Shown here one piece after another: positions 1 through 9,700 of a stretch of DNA of 64,000 nucleotides (within the stretch, counting starts at the first letter, position 1; every line of letters starts with the position of its first letter). The notes under the pieces were generated by a model. It was not told the DNA's origin, did not search any database, and was given only the letters and a program-made list of their open reading frames with translations. This DNA comes from Maridesulfovibrio ferrireducens (GTDB taxonomy: Bacteria > Desulfobacterota > Desulfovibrionia > Desulfovibrionales > Desulfovibrionaceae), in assembly GCF_900101105.1 (NCBI RefSeq), contig NZ_FNGA01000001.1, forward strand, positions 744,001 to 808,000, read 5' to 3'. Position numbers and translations under genes: made by a program.

Positions 1-162
1 TACGGACTGTCCGTGAGGACGTTCCGGACACCTCCCGATTTGATGTCTTACTAGCTAAATCGGTGAATTATTATATTTCTTTAGCCTGCTTGCAAAAACA
101 TGCTTCCGGTATGTATGGTATCTTTATAAAGATTAAACTTACCAAACCGGCGGAGACTCAAA

Positions 163-861
163 TTGAGAAAATCGTTTTCAATTTTTATAATATTAATCCT
201 GCTATCGATGACAGCGGGAATTAGTTTTGCTCAAAACGGTTCCGCCATCCTTGATCAACCTTTGCTTGATGCGGATCAGGCCTTTGTACTTTTGAAGGAA
301 GGTAATCAGCGTTTTGTAAAAGGTTCCAGTGTATATCCGAATCAAACTTCCCATCAGCGAAAAGTGCTGGCTCTGAAAGGGGAGCAGCCCTTTGCAACGG
401 TTGTTACCGGAGCAGATTCGCGGGTAGATCCTGTGCTGATTTTTGACCGGGGGTTGGGTGATATTTACACAGTGCGGACCGCTGGAAATGTGGCAGGAAC
501 AGATACTCTGGCCTCTGTGGAATACTCAATGCTTGCGCTTGAAACACCGCTTCTTGTCGTCATGGGACACACAAGAAGCAGTATCATTAAGGCTGCGGTC
601 GAAAAGATGCCCGTTAAGGGATATCTGGTTCAACTGATGGGTAAAATGGAGCCGGCCATAAAAATGACCAAGCTTATGTATCCTTCATTAAAAGGAAATG
701 AGCTGGTTGATAAGGTTGCTGAAACGAATGTTCGGCAGGTTTTACGTGATATTTTAGGGCACTGCCCCGGAGTGCTTGATAAAGTCCGGTCAGGTAAAGT
801 TCAGGTTATGGGAGCTGTTTATAATACAGATACCGGAGCCATTAACTGGCTCGGACCCTAA
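163..861 (+). CDS. Exported beta-carbonic-anhydrase-like protein lacking two zinc ligands
   Basis: A 232-residue protein with a signal peptide (residues 1-23, hydrophobic core then SFA-Q) followed by a beta-carbonic anhydrase fold. The family hallmarks ADSRV (84-88), GD-Y-VR-AGN (99-109), the SVEY helix and the final GA-Y--DTG segment are all present. The zinc site is not: the Cys that normally precedes ADSR is Gly83, and the Cys of the usual GHxxC motif is Ser139. Only His136 remains. Asp85 and Arg87, the usual dyad, are kept. Normal CO2 hydration is therefore unlikely; a binding or regulatory role in the periplasm is possible. The start is TTG with GGAG about 8 bases upstream; no ATG fits better. 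It converges on ntrX with a 7-base gap. Confidence 0.85.
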   Translation: MRKSFSIFIILILLSMTAGISFAQNGSAILDQPLLDADQAFVLLKEGNQRFVKGSSVYPNQTSHQRKVLALKGEQPFATVVTGADSRVDPVLIFDRGLGDIYTVRTAGNVAGTDTLASVEYSMLALETPLLVVMGHTRSSIIKAAVEKMPVKGYLVQLMGKMEPAIKMTKLMYPSLKGNELVDKVAETNVRQVLRDILGHCPGVLDKVRSGKVQVMGAVYNTDTGAINWLGP

Positions 862-868
862 TTTTTAT

Positions 869-2254
869 CTAATCCGTCTGAATCTCGTAAGATTTAAGTT
901 TGCGATATAATGAACTTCTTTCAAGTCCGACAGCTTCTGCCAGTTTTGAGACACTGCCGTTGAATTCTTTCAGTTTAGTTTCAAGGAACTGGGCTTCAAA
1001 GTCCGCGCGGGCTTTTTTGAAATCCAGTTGGCCTTCAGGAAGCGGAAGAGGCAGTTGATCCTGTTCGATACTTTCAACTTTGGGGTTGTCCGCAATCTCG
1101 GGGGGCAGTTTATCCGGTCCCACTTCCTTGCCGCCGAATATAATAAGCATCCGTTCCACAAAATTTTTCAGTTCACGGACATTTCCGGGCCATGCGTATT
1201 CGGACAGAACTTTCAATGCCGCGTTTGTAAACGTCAGCGGTTTGAATCCATGCTGTCTGTTGAGGCGGGTTATAAATTCTTCGATAAGTAGCGGAATATC
1301 TTCCGACCGGTCTCTTAGAGGAGCAACTTCGAGAGGGAAAACTTTAAGCCTGTAGTATAAATCTTCGCGGAAATTACCGTTTTTAATTTCCTGAAAAAGG
1401 TCTTTGTTTGTTGCAGCGATAACGCGCACATTCACATTGATTGTTTTACGACCACCGACTCTTTCAAAACACTGTTCTTGAAGAATCCTTAGTATTTTGG
1501 CCTGTGTTTTCAGGCTCATATCGCCAATTTCGTCGAGAAAGAGAGTTCCGGTGTCCGCCAGCTCAAATTTGCCTTCCTGTGCTCTTTCGGCTCCCGTGAA
1601 GGCTCCTTTTTCATGTCCGAAAAGTTCTGATTCGATAAGTTCTTCCGGTATTGCCGCGCAGTTTACGGCAACCAGCGGCCTGTCTTTACGAAGGCTTTGC
1701 GAATGGATTGAGCGAGCGACAATTTCTTTGCCGGTCCCGTTTTCGCCGGTGATGAGAACCCACGCGTCAGTCGGAGCAACTTGCCCGATAATTTCGCGCA
1801 AGGATACGATTGCTTCGGAGCGGCCTGTCAATTTGGCAGGTTGTTCAGTTTCAATACGGGTTCGCAGAGCTTTGTTTTCAGATTGCAAGTTCGAAAATTT
1901 GACTGCTTTTTCAGCAGTGATAACTACTTTTTCCAGTGAAAGGGGTTTTTCAATGAAATCAAAAGCGCCTTTTTTGATTGCAGAAACAGCTGTTTCGATA
2001 TTTCCATGACCGGAAATCATCACTACGGGTAGCCAGTCCCATTCTTTTTTGATGCGGTCCAGAACTTCAAGTCCGTCCATTCCGGGCAGCCAGATATCCA
2101 GAAAAACCAGATCCGGCATATCGTCCGATATAGATTTCAATGCGTTTTCGCCGCTGTCAGCTTCGCTTACGGAAAAACCTTCATCTTCTAAGACGCCTCT
2201 AAGAGAATATCTGATTCCATCTTCATCATCGACTATAAGTATGCTTTTGCTCAT
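869..2254 (-). CDS. ntrX: Sigma-54-dependent response regulator, NtrX-like
   Basis: A 461-residue transcription activator in three parts. The receiver (1-120) has acidic pocket D10/E11, phospho-acceptor D53 and K103. The AAA+ sigma-54 interaction domain (about 140-375) has Walker A GENGTGKE (170-177) and an intact GAFTGA loop (217-222). A Fis-type helix-turn-helix ends the protein at about 415-456. In the NtrYX family the paired membrane kinase phosphorylates the Asp, and the oligomer then drives sigma-54 promoters for nitrogen, redox or envelope genes. It lies 11 bases after the HD-GYP regulator and downstream of an NtrY-like kinase on the same strand, so cotranscription is likely. GGACACC, just before the ATG, is the probable weak ribosome site. 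Confidence 0.88.
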   Translation of the reverse strand: MSKSILIVDDEDGIRYSLRGVLEDEGFSVSEADSGENALKSISDDMPDLVFLDIWLPGMDGLEVLDRIKKEWDWLPVVMISGHGNIETAVSAIKKGAFDFIEKPLSLEKVVITAEKAVKFSNLQSENKALRTRIETEQPAKLTGRSEAIVSLREIIGQVAPTDAWVLITGENGTGKEIVARSIHSQSLRKDRPLVAVNCAAIPEELIESELFGHEKGAFTGAERAQEGKFELADTGTLFLDEIGDMSLKTQAKILRILQEQCFERVGGRKTINVNVRVIAATNKDLFQEIKNGNFREDLYYRLKVFPLEVAPLRDRSEDIPLLIEEFITRLNRQHGFKPLTFTNAALKVLSEYAWPGNVRELKNFVERMLIIFGGKEVGPDKLPPEIADNPKVESIEQDQLPLPLPEGQLDFKKARADFEAQFLETKLKEFNGSVSKLAEAVGLERSSLYRKLKSYEIQTD

Positions 2255-2265
2255 TTGGTGTCCGT

Positions 2266-3669
2266 TTATTGGCCGAAGGAAAAAGTTTCGTTTTCAATAA
2301 TATCTATACAGGCATCAACTACGTCCGCATCATATATAATTCCGCGTCCTTTTACAATTTCTGCGATAGCTTTACCAAATCCCAGAGCGGGGCGGTAAGG
2401 GCGGTGTGAACTCATCGCTTCCACAACATCTGCAACTGCTATTATTTTTGATTCAGGCAGAATTAATTTTTCCGATAGTCCATCCGGGTAGCCGGTTCCG
2501 TCAAGTCTTTCGTGGTGCTGTCTAACTATATCTGCAACAGGCCAGGGGAAAGAAATTCCTTTAAGGATTTCATAACCTATTTCAGGGTGAGTTTTTACTA
2601 AGCTCATTTCCAGATCAGTAAGTCTTGTGGGTTTTGATAAAATTTCAGCCGGGATAGAAATTTTTCCTACATCGTGAAGGATTCCGGCAATTTTGATGCA
2701 GTGAATTTTTTCTACCGGTAGATGAAGTTTTGCCGCTATTCTGGAAGCCAGTTCGGCAACCCTTTGCTGGTGCCCGGAGGTGTACGGATCGCGCTTTTCG
2801 GACATGGTAGCAAGGGCTGCTACAGTTTCGTCAAATGTACGGCGTAACCGCTTAAGGCTGTTTTTCAGTGCGACTTCACTTTCCTTGATCTGTGAAATGT
2901 CCCTGAATATAATAACAGTACCCATGATGATGTTTTTGTCTTGAATTTTGGAAATATTTACTGAAACAGGAATAGTTTTGGTTTTTGTTTTCAGAGCAAT
3001 ATTTTCAATTAACAGTGTTTTTTCAGGTTCTGACCTGAAATTTGTTAAAAGACTAATAGGTTTGAATGTTGAAGAATCCACCATATTGATTTCTTCGCTG
3101 AAATTTTTTGCGAAAAGGTCTTCAGGTGAAGATTCCAGCATAAGGGAGGCGGTTTTGTTCACGGATTTTATTATTCCGTTTTGGTCTGTCGTTATAACTG
3201 CGTCGCCTATGCTCTCAAAGGTTGTTTTAAGCCAGCGGCGATTTTCTTTGAGGGAACATTCCGTTTTGTGCTTATAAAGAGCTATTTCGATAGTCAGGTT
3301 TAATTCCCTGTCTTCAAAAGGCTTAATGATGTAACCGAAGGGTTCTGTTATTTTGGCTCTTTTCAGCGTTTCATTGTCAGCGTAAGCGGTAATATAAATT
3401 ACCGGAATGGAGCAATCTCCGCTAATTGCTTTGGCTGCATCAATTCCGTCCAAGTCTCCTTCAAGCATTATATCCATCAGGATAAGGTCAGGTGCCAAGT
3501 GAAGAGCCATTTCAATGGCGGTTATTCCATTGGAAGCTATTCCGACTACAATGTATCCTAAGGCGACAAGTCTGCTTTTGATATCAAGTGCAACAATAGC
3601 TTCATCTTCTACGATAAGAACTCGTGGCATTTGATTGCTTGCTTCCGGTTTTTCTGGGTAGGGGATCAT
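2266..3669 (-). CDS. Response regulator with PAS and HD-GYP domains
   Basis: A 467-residue regulator. A CheY-like receiver (about 14-130; phospho-acceptor D66 in LILMDIM) is followed by a PAS domain (about 145-260), a short coiled linker and a C-terminal HD-GYP domain (about 285-455). The metal motif HDVGK and the HHERLDGTGYPDG stretch are intact, so it is predicted to hydrolyse cyclic di-GMP in response to phosphorylation. It sits between the NtrY-like kinase and NtrX, an unusual insertion in that pair, and may be a second output of the same kinase. The first ATG is used here; a second ATG at residue 14, immediately before the receiver, is also possible because neither has a good ribosome site. 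Confidence 0.87.
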   Translation of the reverse strand: MIPYPEKPEASNQMPRVLIVEDEAIVALDIKSRLVALGYIVVGIASNGITAIEMALHLAPDLILMDIMLEGDLDGIDAAKAISGDCSIPVIYITAYADNETLKRAKITEPFGYIIKPFEDRELNLTIEIALYKHKTECSLKENRRWLKTTFESIGDAVITTDQNGIIKSVNKTASLMLESSPEDLFAKNFSEEINMVDSSTFKPISLLTNFRSEPEKTLLIENIALKTKTKTIPVSVNISKIQDKNIIMGTVIIFRDISQIKESEVALKNSLKRLRRTFDETVAALATMSEKRDPYTSGHQQRVAELASRIAAKLHLPVEKIHCIKIAGILHDVGKISIPAEILSKPTRLTDLEMSLVKTHPEIGYEILKGISFPWPVADIVRQHHERLDGTGYPDGLSEKLILPESKIIAVADVVEAMSSHRPYRPALGFGKAIAEIVKGRGIIYDADVVDACIDIIENETFSFGQ

Positions 3670-3692
3670 ATAAAACTCGGTAGTTATAGCTG

Positions 3693-3721
3693 ATCATATA
3701 ATAAGGTATTAAGTCCAACAA
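3693..3721 (-). promoter_or_regulatory. Candidate sigma-70 promoter for the HD-GYP regulator gene
   Basis: Read on the minus strand, TTGTTG and TATGAT are separated by 17 bases, about 25 bases upstream of the HD-GYP/ntrX pair. It lies in a 140-base gap bracketed by an 11-base direct repeat (TTATAGCTGAT at 3684-3694 and 3750-3760) and an inverted repeat (AAAACTCG at 3672-3679, CGAGTTTT at 3773-3780). These repeats may be regulator sites. The prediction rests on consensus matching only. Confidence 0.45.
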
Positions 3722-3809
3722 CAGCTAGACGCATCCAATTTGAGTTGGTTTATAGCTGATATAGTATAATCACGAGTTTTGATTTCAGGCAAGTGTAAGG
3801 AGTATTTTA

Positions 3810-6002
3810 TTAGGTAGGAAGTTCGATAACAAATACTGTTCCATGCGGTTCAGCCGGTTTTACTCTTATAAATCCGCGATGATCGGTGATAATAGATTTT
3901 ACAATGGTAAGTCCTAGGCCTGTGCCGCTTTTTTTGCTTGAAAAGTATGGTTCAAACATTCTGGAGCGTTCGTCCGAAGATAGACCCGGTCCGTTATCCT
4001 GAACCTCAATTCTCAACCATCCAAGTGTGGAATCGTGCATAGCGCTGATGTTTACAGCCGGATTTTCGCAGTCTCCCAGAGCCTCGGTTGCATTCGTCAG
4101 TAAATTGATAAGTGTTCTGCGCAAGGCTTCACGATCCAGTTCCAGATCCGGTATTTCTGATAATAATTCAAGATTCCACGAAATATCCGTGTGACTGTTG
4201 CGGTACATGCTGACAACTTCTTCAAGCAAAGGAGTGATACTGCCGGGCGTTAACTTCACTTCCGGCAGCTTCGCATAGGCGGAAAACTCCTGAACCATCT
4301 GCTGCAGATGTTCAACCTGCGAAATAATAAGGTCTGTACTTTCGCGGTAAACTTCGTCTTTTATCTGCGGCCCGAATTTTCTTTGCAGTCTTTGCGCTGA
4401 CAATTTGATAGGGGTCAGCGGATTTTTAATTTCGTGAGCGATGCGTCTGGCTACTTCGCGCCAAGCGGCAATTCTCTGCATTTTTTCAAGCTCGGTAATA
4501 TCTTCAAACACGGCAACAATGCCGTTACTGCCGCTTGTGGATTTGAGTGCGACAACATTGACCAGAAATTTGCGGTGCCGCCCGTCAACAGTAAGGGAAA
4601 GCTGTCTCTGCCATTGTGAATAAGGACTTGAGGCCATGTGAGACCTTGCATCTGAAATGAGAGACGCTAAATCTCCTTCAGGCAGAAGGGCCAATGGATC
4701 TTTTCCATGAACAAATCTGGCGGTAATACCGAGCATTTCTTCAATGGCATTGTTTACCGTGCTGATTTTTCCCTGCTCATCAAGAGAGATAACTCCCGCT
4801 GTGATGTTGTTGAGAACCGCTTCCATGTAACGGCCTCTGCGTTCGAGTTCCTGATTCTGCTGTGCCAGCCGTTCGTTGGCTGTTTTAAGGCTTTTCTGAC
4901 TTTCTTCAAGGTCTTCAGCCATGCGGTTGAAGGACTGAACCATAAAACCCAGCTCGTCATCTGAGTTGTCCTCAAGGCGGACGGAAAGATCTCCGCGTGC
5001 AATTCGCTGTGAACCTGCCGCGAGAGCTTGAATTGGGGCGGATAATTCTTTTGAAAGTCTGAATCCGAACCAGATAGAGCCGAGAATAATGAGCAGTGTC
5101 GTTACACCGAGAGTGAGATACAGGCTCATCTTAAGGGGATATTTCAGAGTCTTGAGCTGTTTATATTCGTCAAGACCCCTGACGACTTTGTCCAGTTTAA
5201 AAAGCAGTCCCTGCCCGATATTTTCACCGAGGATCAGGAATCCGGTCCGTGCTTCATCAACAGGTAACACCCCGATAACCATGTCATTACCGGGCATTGG
5301 GTGTATGGTTGACCAGAAATGAGGGTGTTCTCTCATGTTGTCCCAGTCAACTTTGGCATTGATTTCAGACCATGCTTTTTCCCATGAACCTTCAGAATGC
5401 CAATTTATTTTTTCCCCGTCAGGCTGTATTACACCCAGAAGACCGAGATCATACTCGCCTAGTTTGGTGGCGAGAAAAAGGTTCATGGTCTTGCCGCCCC
5501 ATGCGTAACGGCTTTCTTTGATGGCTCCCAGAATGTTGTTTCCTCTGCGTTCAAGCCCTTCCTGAGCCGAGGCGTAAAAGGCCCGGCCAAGTTCAAGTGA
5601 TTGAACCATTGAGTCTTCGACCTGATTCTTAAACCAGTAGTCCACTGAGACCTGCACAAATTGCATTGCCATAAAAAACATAAGCAGAGTCGGTATAAGG
5701 GAAAGTGACATAAACGAGAGGACCATTCTCGTTCGAAGTTTTGAACCCAGCACTTTTCTGCGACGCTCTAAAAGCAGTTTTACTCCGTTGCGCACAACAA
5801 TAAAAAGTACAACCAGCAGCAAAATGAAGTTCAGGTTGAAAAGTCCGACAAAGAGATAAGAGTTAACCCCGATATATTTGAGCTGAACAAAGCTTAAAGC
5901 CACGAAAATGAGAAGGCAGAGGAAGGCTAAAAAGTATTCCCGTTGTCTTTTCTTGCGTTGTTTTGTGTCCGGCACACTTACTTTGATGGATTTATCGGTC
6001 AT
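3810..6002 (-). CDS. ntrY: Membrane sensor histidine kinase, NtrY-like
   Basis: A 730-residue sensor kinase. Hydrophobic segments near residues 20-75 and 90-115 form the N-terminal membrane bundle. An extracytoplasmic stretch follows (about 125-290), then another membrane helix (about 293-315), HAMP (about 316-370), PAS (about 390-500), a HisKA dimerisation domain with the H-box IAHEIKNPLTP, and an HATPase domain with N (LINLLTNATEAL), G1 (DNGPGL) and G2 (GTGLGLTIV) boxes. This layout is that of NtrY. Its presumed partner is NtrX, two genes downstream. It lies 19 bases after the DUF4390 gene, a neighbour commonly seen with ntrY. The ligand is not apparent from sequence. Confidence 0.88.
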   Translation of the reverse strand: MTDKSIKVSVPDTKQRKKRQREYFLAFLCLLIFVALSFVQLKYIGVNSYLFVGLFNLNFILLLVVLFIVVRNGVKLLLERRRKVLGSKLRTRMVLSFMSLSLIPTLLMFFMAMQFVQVSVDYWFKNQVEDSMVQSLELGRAFYASAQEGLERRGNNILGAIKESRYAWGGKTMNLFLATKLGEYDLGLLGVIQPDGEKINWHSEGSWEKAWSEINAKVDWDNMREHPHFWSTIHPMPGNDMVIGVLPVDEARTGFLILGENIGQGLLFKLDKVVRGLDEYKQLKTLKYPLKMSLYLTLGVTTLLIILGSIWFGFRLSKELSAPIQALAAGSQRIARGDLSVRLEDNSDDELGFMVQSFNRMAEDLEESQKSLKTANERLAQQNQELERRGRYMEAVLNNITAGVISLDEQGKISTVNNAIEEMLGITARFVHGKDPLALLPEGDLASLISDARSHMASSPYSQWQRQLSLTVDGRHRKFLVNVVALKSTSGSNGIVAVFEDITELEKMQRIAAWREVARRIAHEIKNPLTPIKLSAQRLQRKFGPQIKDEVYRESTDLIISQVEHLQQMVQEFSAYAKLPEVKLTPGSITPLLEEVVSMYRNSHTDISWNLELLSEIPDLELDREALRRTLINLLTNATEALGDCENPAVNISAMHDSTLGWLRIEVQDNGPGLSSDERSRMFEPYFSSKKSGTGLGLTIVKSIITDHRGFIRVKPAEPHGTVFVIELPT

Positions 6003-6021
6003 AATAAATTTAAGTTCTTAT

Positions 6022-6630
6022 CTAATATGTAAAGTCGAGCTGATATGTTGCGGAAGGAACAATGTCCCATGACCAGAAGAAAAGAGTTTTTTTCAACCAT
6101 TCGGGAACGTCTGTCTGATCAAGGTGCACGTCAAGTTTGAGTCTGTAGCGCTCACCTCGTTTAAGAGTGCTCCACGGCCCTAAATCCATCACTATGGAGT
6201 CCCATCCTTTCTGGAGCAGCAGAGTGAGTTTTTTGTTTCTTAAGGGTGTCGTCTTTCCAGACTGTTCAAGGACAAAGTTCTTGGAGAGGGAATCGTAGAA
6301 AAGTTTATCGGAATATATTTTACTTGCAATCTTCGAGTTCGGCCACAGACTTTTATGAACAAACAGAGTTGCTTCACATTCAAGCTTCAGCCTGCCCCCG
6401 TTTTCAAGAGCTTCTTCTGTTTTTGTGTCACCTTTGAGATCCAGTCCGAACCGGGCCATGATCGCTCCGGCCTGATTGTCCAGAATCAGATTTTTTAAAT
6501 CCAGCGAAGCCGCATTTGCAGGAGAAGAAAAGAACAGCATTGCGAACAGGGCACAGGTAATGACCAAAATATTAATTGGTAAAGTGTATGTTGAAGAGAT
6601 TTTGTGTGTGGTCAGTTTTTCAGCCGTCAT
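6022..6630 (-). CDS. DUF4390 family exported protein
   Basis: A 202-residue protein with a cytoplasmic tail, one hydrophobic signal or anchor segment (about 19-40, ending near ANAAS) and a beta-rich domain with the conserved tryptophan-rich end (WLKKTLFFWSWDI). It resembles DUF4390 proteins, which are found directly upstream of NtrY-type kinases; the function is unknown. A periplasmic role as accessory or ligand-sensing partner of the kinase is my inference from the 19-base spacing to ntrY. The start has AAAGGA seven bases upstream. It is divergent from the DUF748 gene, sharing a 167-base intergenic region. Confidence 0.75.
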   Translation of the reverse strand: MTAEKLTTHKISSTYTLPINILVITCALFAMLFFSSPANAASLDLKNLILDNQAGAIMARFGLDLKGDTKTEEALENGGRLKLECEATLFVHKSLWPNSKIASKIYSDKLFYDSLSKNFVLEQSGKTTPLRNKKLTLLLQKGWDSIVMDLGPWSTLKRGERYRLKLDVHLDQTDVPEWLKKTLFFWSWDIVPSATYQLDFTY

Positions 6631-6723
6631 TTGGTGTCCTTTAAAAAGGTCTTTCTTTTAAGTAGACTACCAGTCACCCTTCAATTGTTCAACACTATGA
6701 TTACTTATGCATTAAATTTAGAG

Positions 6724-6751
6724 TTGAACTGTCTTTTCGTGAAATTATAAT
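6724..6751 (+). promoter_or_regulatory. Candidate sigma-70 promoter for the DUF748 gene
   Basis: TTGAAC at 6724-6729 and a perfect TATAAT at 6746-6751 are separated by 16 bases. The start codon follows 46 bases downstream. This is the best consensus match in the divergent intergenic region between DUF4390 and DUF748. Confidence 0.6.
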
Positions 6752-6797
6752 GTAAAAGACAGGGATAAAGGTTAATCAGATAGTGACGGAGAGTCAT

Positions 6798-9700
6798 ATG
6801 TTAAAAGAGCTATATACCAAATGGAAGAATATTGATCGCAGAATCCGCTGGGCCACGATTATTTCTTCAGTATTGATTGTATACACTTTAATCGGTTTTT
6901 TGCTTGTTCCGGTTGTATTAAAGAGTGTGGTCAGAAATAAGTTACCTGAGTTGTTAAACAGACCTGTAGAGATTCAGGATGTTGATTTCAATCCTTTAAC
7001 TCTGCATTTGTATCTTGAAGGGTTTAAGCTTGGCAAAAAGAGTGGCGAAGGGAATCTTTTTGCTTTCAAGTCTTTTGATGTGAATTTTGATTCATTCTCA
7101 ATTTTCAGGCTTTCTGCCGTATTTGATGAAGTCAAAATATGTGATCCGCAAGTGGATATTACCATTTTCCCGGACGGCAGCAGTATTTCAGACCTTATCC
7201 CGGAAGCGGAGGAGGAAGCGGTTGCGGAGCAGGAAGAGACAAGTCTTTTCCCGTTCATTATCCGTGATTTTGTAGTCAGCAACGGGACATGCACAGTGCA
7301 TGATGATTTTAGAAATTTTAATCATCGAATCACTGGTTTGAATCTTATTGTTCCCTTCACCTCATCACTTTCCAGCGATAGTGATGAATTTGTTCAGCCT
7401 TCACTTGAAATGGTTATTAACGGCACTCCTTTTGAGTTGAAGGGCAATACTCTGCCTTTTAAGGACACGCGTAGAACTGAGTTCAATTTCACTCTCGATA
7501 AGGCCGCACTCGGGGAATATTGGATTTATCTTCCTATTTATAAAACAACTGTGCTCAAAAGCGGAAATCTCAGCGCTGATTTAAATTTGATATTTGAGCG
7601 CAGTGCCAATTTGCTGCCGCGAGTTATGTTCGGAGGAAAGTTAGTTGTTAACGATTTTGACTTGGCGGACAAAAAGGATCTTTCGCTTTTAAAGTTTAAG
7701 CAGCTTGATATTGATTTCGCGGAACTGAGTCTTTTGAGAAGAATTTTAAAAATAAATACTGTTAAGTTAACAGATCCATTCTTGAAGATAGGCCTTAAGC
7801 CCGACGGTTCTCCTGATATACTGGATTATCTTCCTCAGCCGGCAAAAGGTCGTCAGAATGCGACGGTTGCGGCTGTTCCTCAAAAAGAGGACGAAAAAGG
7901 CCCGGATTTGCTGGCGGAAATTGCAAGTTTGAACGTTATCGGAGGGTCTGTAGATTTTACGGATAAAGCTTTCGGTAACGGATTTAATAAGCTGATCGGA
8001 CCTCTCTCGGTTACTGCAAATAACCTCAGCACCGCGAAAGATAAGGCTGGAACATACAGCGTTAAGGTGGGCACTGAGGGCGGCGAAGTTGTAACCGTTG
8101 ACGGTTCATTGGGGATTATTCCTCTAGTGGTCAAAGGGTTTGCCTCAGTTAAGAATCTTAATGTGCCTGACTATCATAAATATTTGGAACCCTCTGTTCC
8201 TCTGGCTGTAACGTCCGGTAAAGTCGGGCTGGGGGCAAACTTCAGTATTATTCCTGACAACAACGGACTGGTTCGTCTGGAAGGTATAAAGGTGGACGTG
8301 AAAGATCTTGAGCTTAGTCCGAAGGGCGGAGGTGATCCTCTGATCGGGCTGGGCGGGTTTGCCGTTTCCAACGGAACTATTGATGTCGGTGAAAAGTCGG
8401 TGTTCATAGGTTCAGTTGATTTGCATAAGGCTCTGATAAAATTGATGCGCGATAAGCAGGGGGTTGATCTTCTAAAGCTTATCGAAAAACATCAGCAGGA
8501 AGCCGATGCTGAAAAGGAGATTAAGCCCGTCGCGGATGAAGATTCAGATAAATCCGATGCGGGAGGCTGGAAGGTTGCTGTAAACAGAGTAAGTCTGACA
8601 GAATCATCTTTTGAATTGACCGATAAAGCTGCAACGAAAAAAACTTCAATCAGTATCCGTGAATTGAAGGGCGGCATCAAGGGAATCAGCTTTCCTGAGA
8701 ACAAACCTCTGAACCTTGTTTTAGAGGGGGTTATCAATAAAAGAGGAAAGTTAAAAGTTAGCGGACAGGGCGTGTTGTCGCCTGTGAAAGTTACAGGAGA
8801 TTTGGCTGTCCGCAAGCTCAGGCTACGTGATTTTAACGGCTATCTGCCACCTGAAATGCAGATGAATATTGCGCGCGGACATATTGATGTGTCCGGCGGG
8901 TGGGCTTTTTCCGCTGAAGATAAGCCTGTGGCAACTTATAAGGGCAAGGCGCAGGTGAAAGATCTGTTGCTGCGCGATAACAAAGGAGATCGCCAGTTCT
9001 TTCATTTATTTGAACTTGCTGTAAGGGACATAGATTTTGTTTCAGATCCTCTTAAGGTTGAAGTAAGACTTATAGACGTGCTTTCGCCTGAGCTTAATGT
9101 TGAGAAAGAGGCAGACGGCACTTTTAATATTTCCAGAATTCTCACAGGTCAGCTTGCAGTTCCCGTTGATGAGAAGGTGTTGGAGGAGCAGGCTGAAAAG
9201 GCTGCTGAAAAAGTTGTTGTTATGTCAGCCGGAGCTCCTGAACCAAACGCTTTAGTTGCTAACTCAACAGCGCAGGGAACAAGGAATGGAGCTAGTGCTG
9301 ATAATTTTATTTTTCTGAATAAGATAGCTATGACTAACGGAACAGCTATATTCAAAGATCATACTGTTGAGCCTGCTTTCGAGCTTGATGTCACTAAAAT
9401 GAGATCTGCCGTGCGCGGGCTGGAACTTCCTAACGGTAAGCGAACGGAGCTGTCGTTTAATGCAACAATTGATCAGCAGGCTCCTTTGGTCGCGGAAGGT
9501 TATCTTCAGCCTACGGAAGACGGCGCTGATACTGATTTAAAAGTTACTCTCATCAATCTGGATATGACTCAGCTTTCGCCTTATACCAGAAAATATATAG
9601 CCTATCCGGTCAGCACCGGAATGCTCAGTGCGGATGTGGGCGTCAGTCTCAGGGGTAAACTTTTATCCACCAACAATGTGCTTGATATTTATCAGTTCGA

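Noticed and set aside
3-224. Open frame from the left edge overlapping the carbonic-anhydrase-like gene
   Set aside because: It shows no recognisable domain and would overlap the TTG start of a better supported gene by about 60 bases. It could be the end of a gene that starts outside the window, but I cannot support it.
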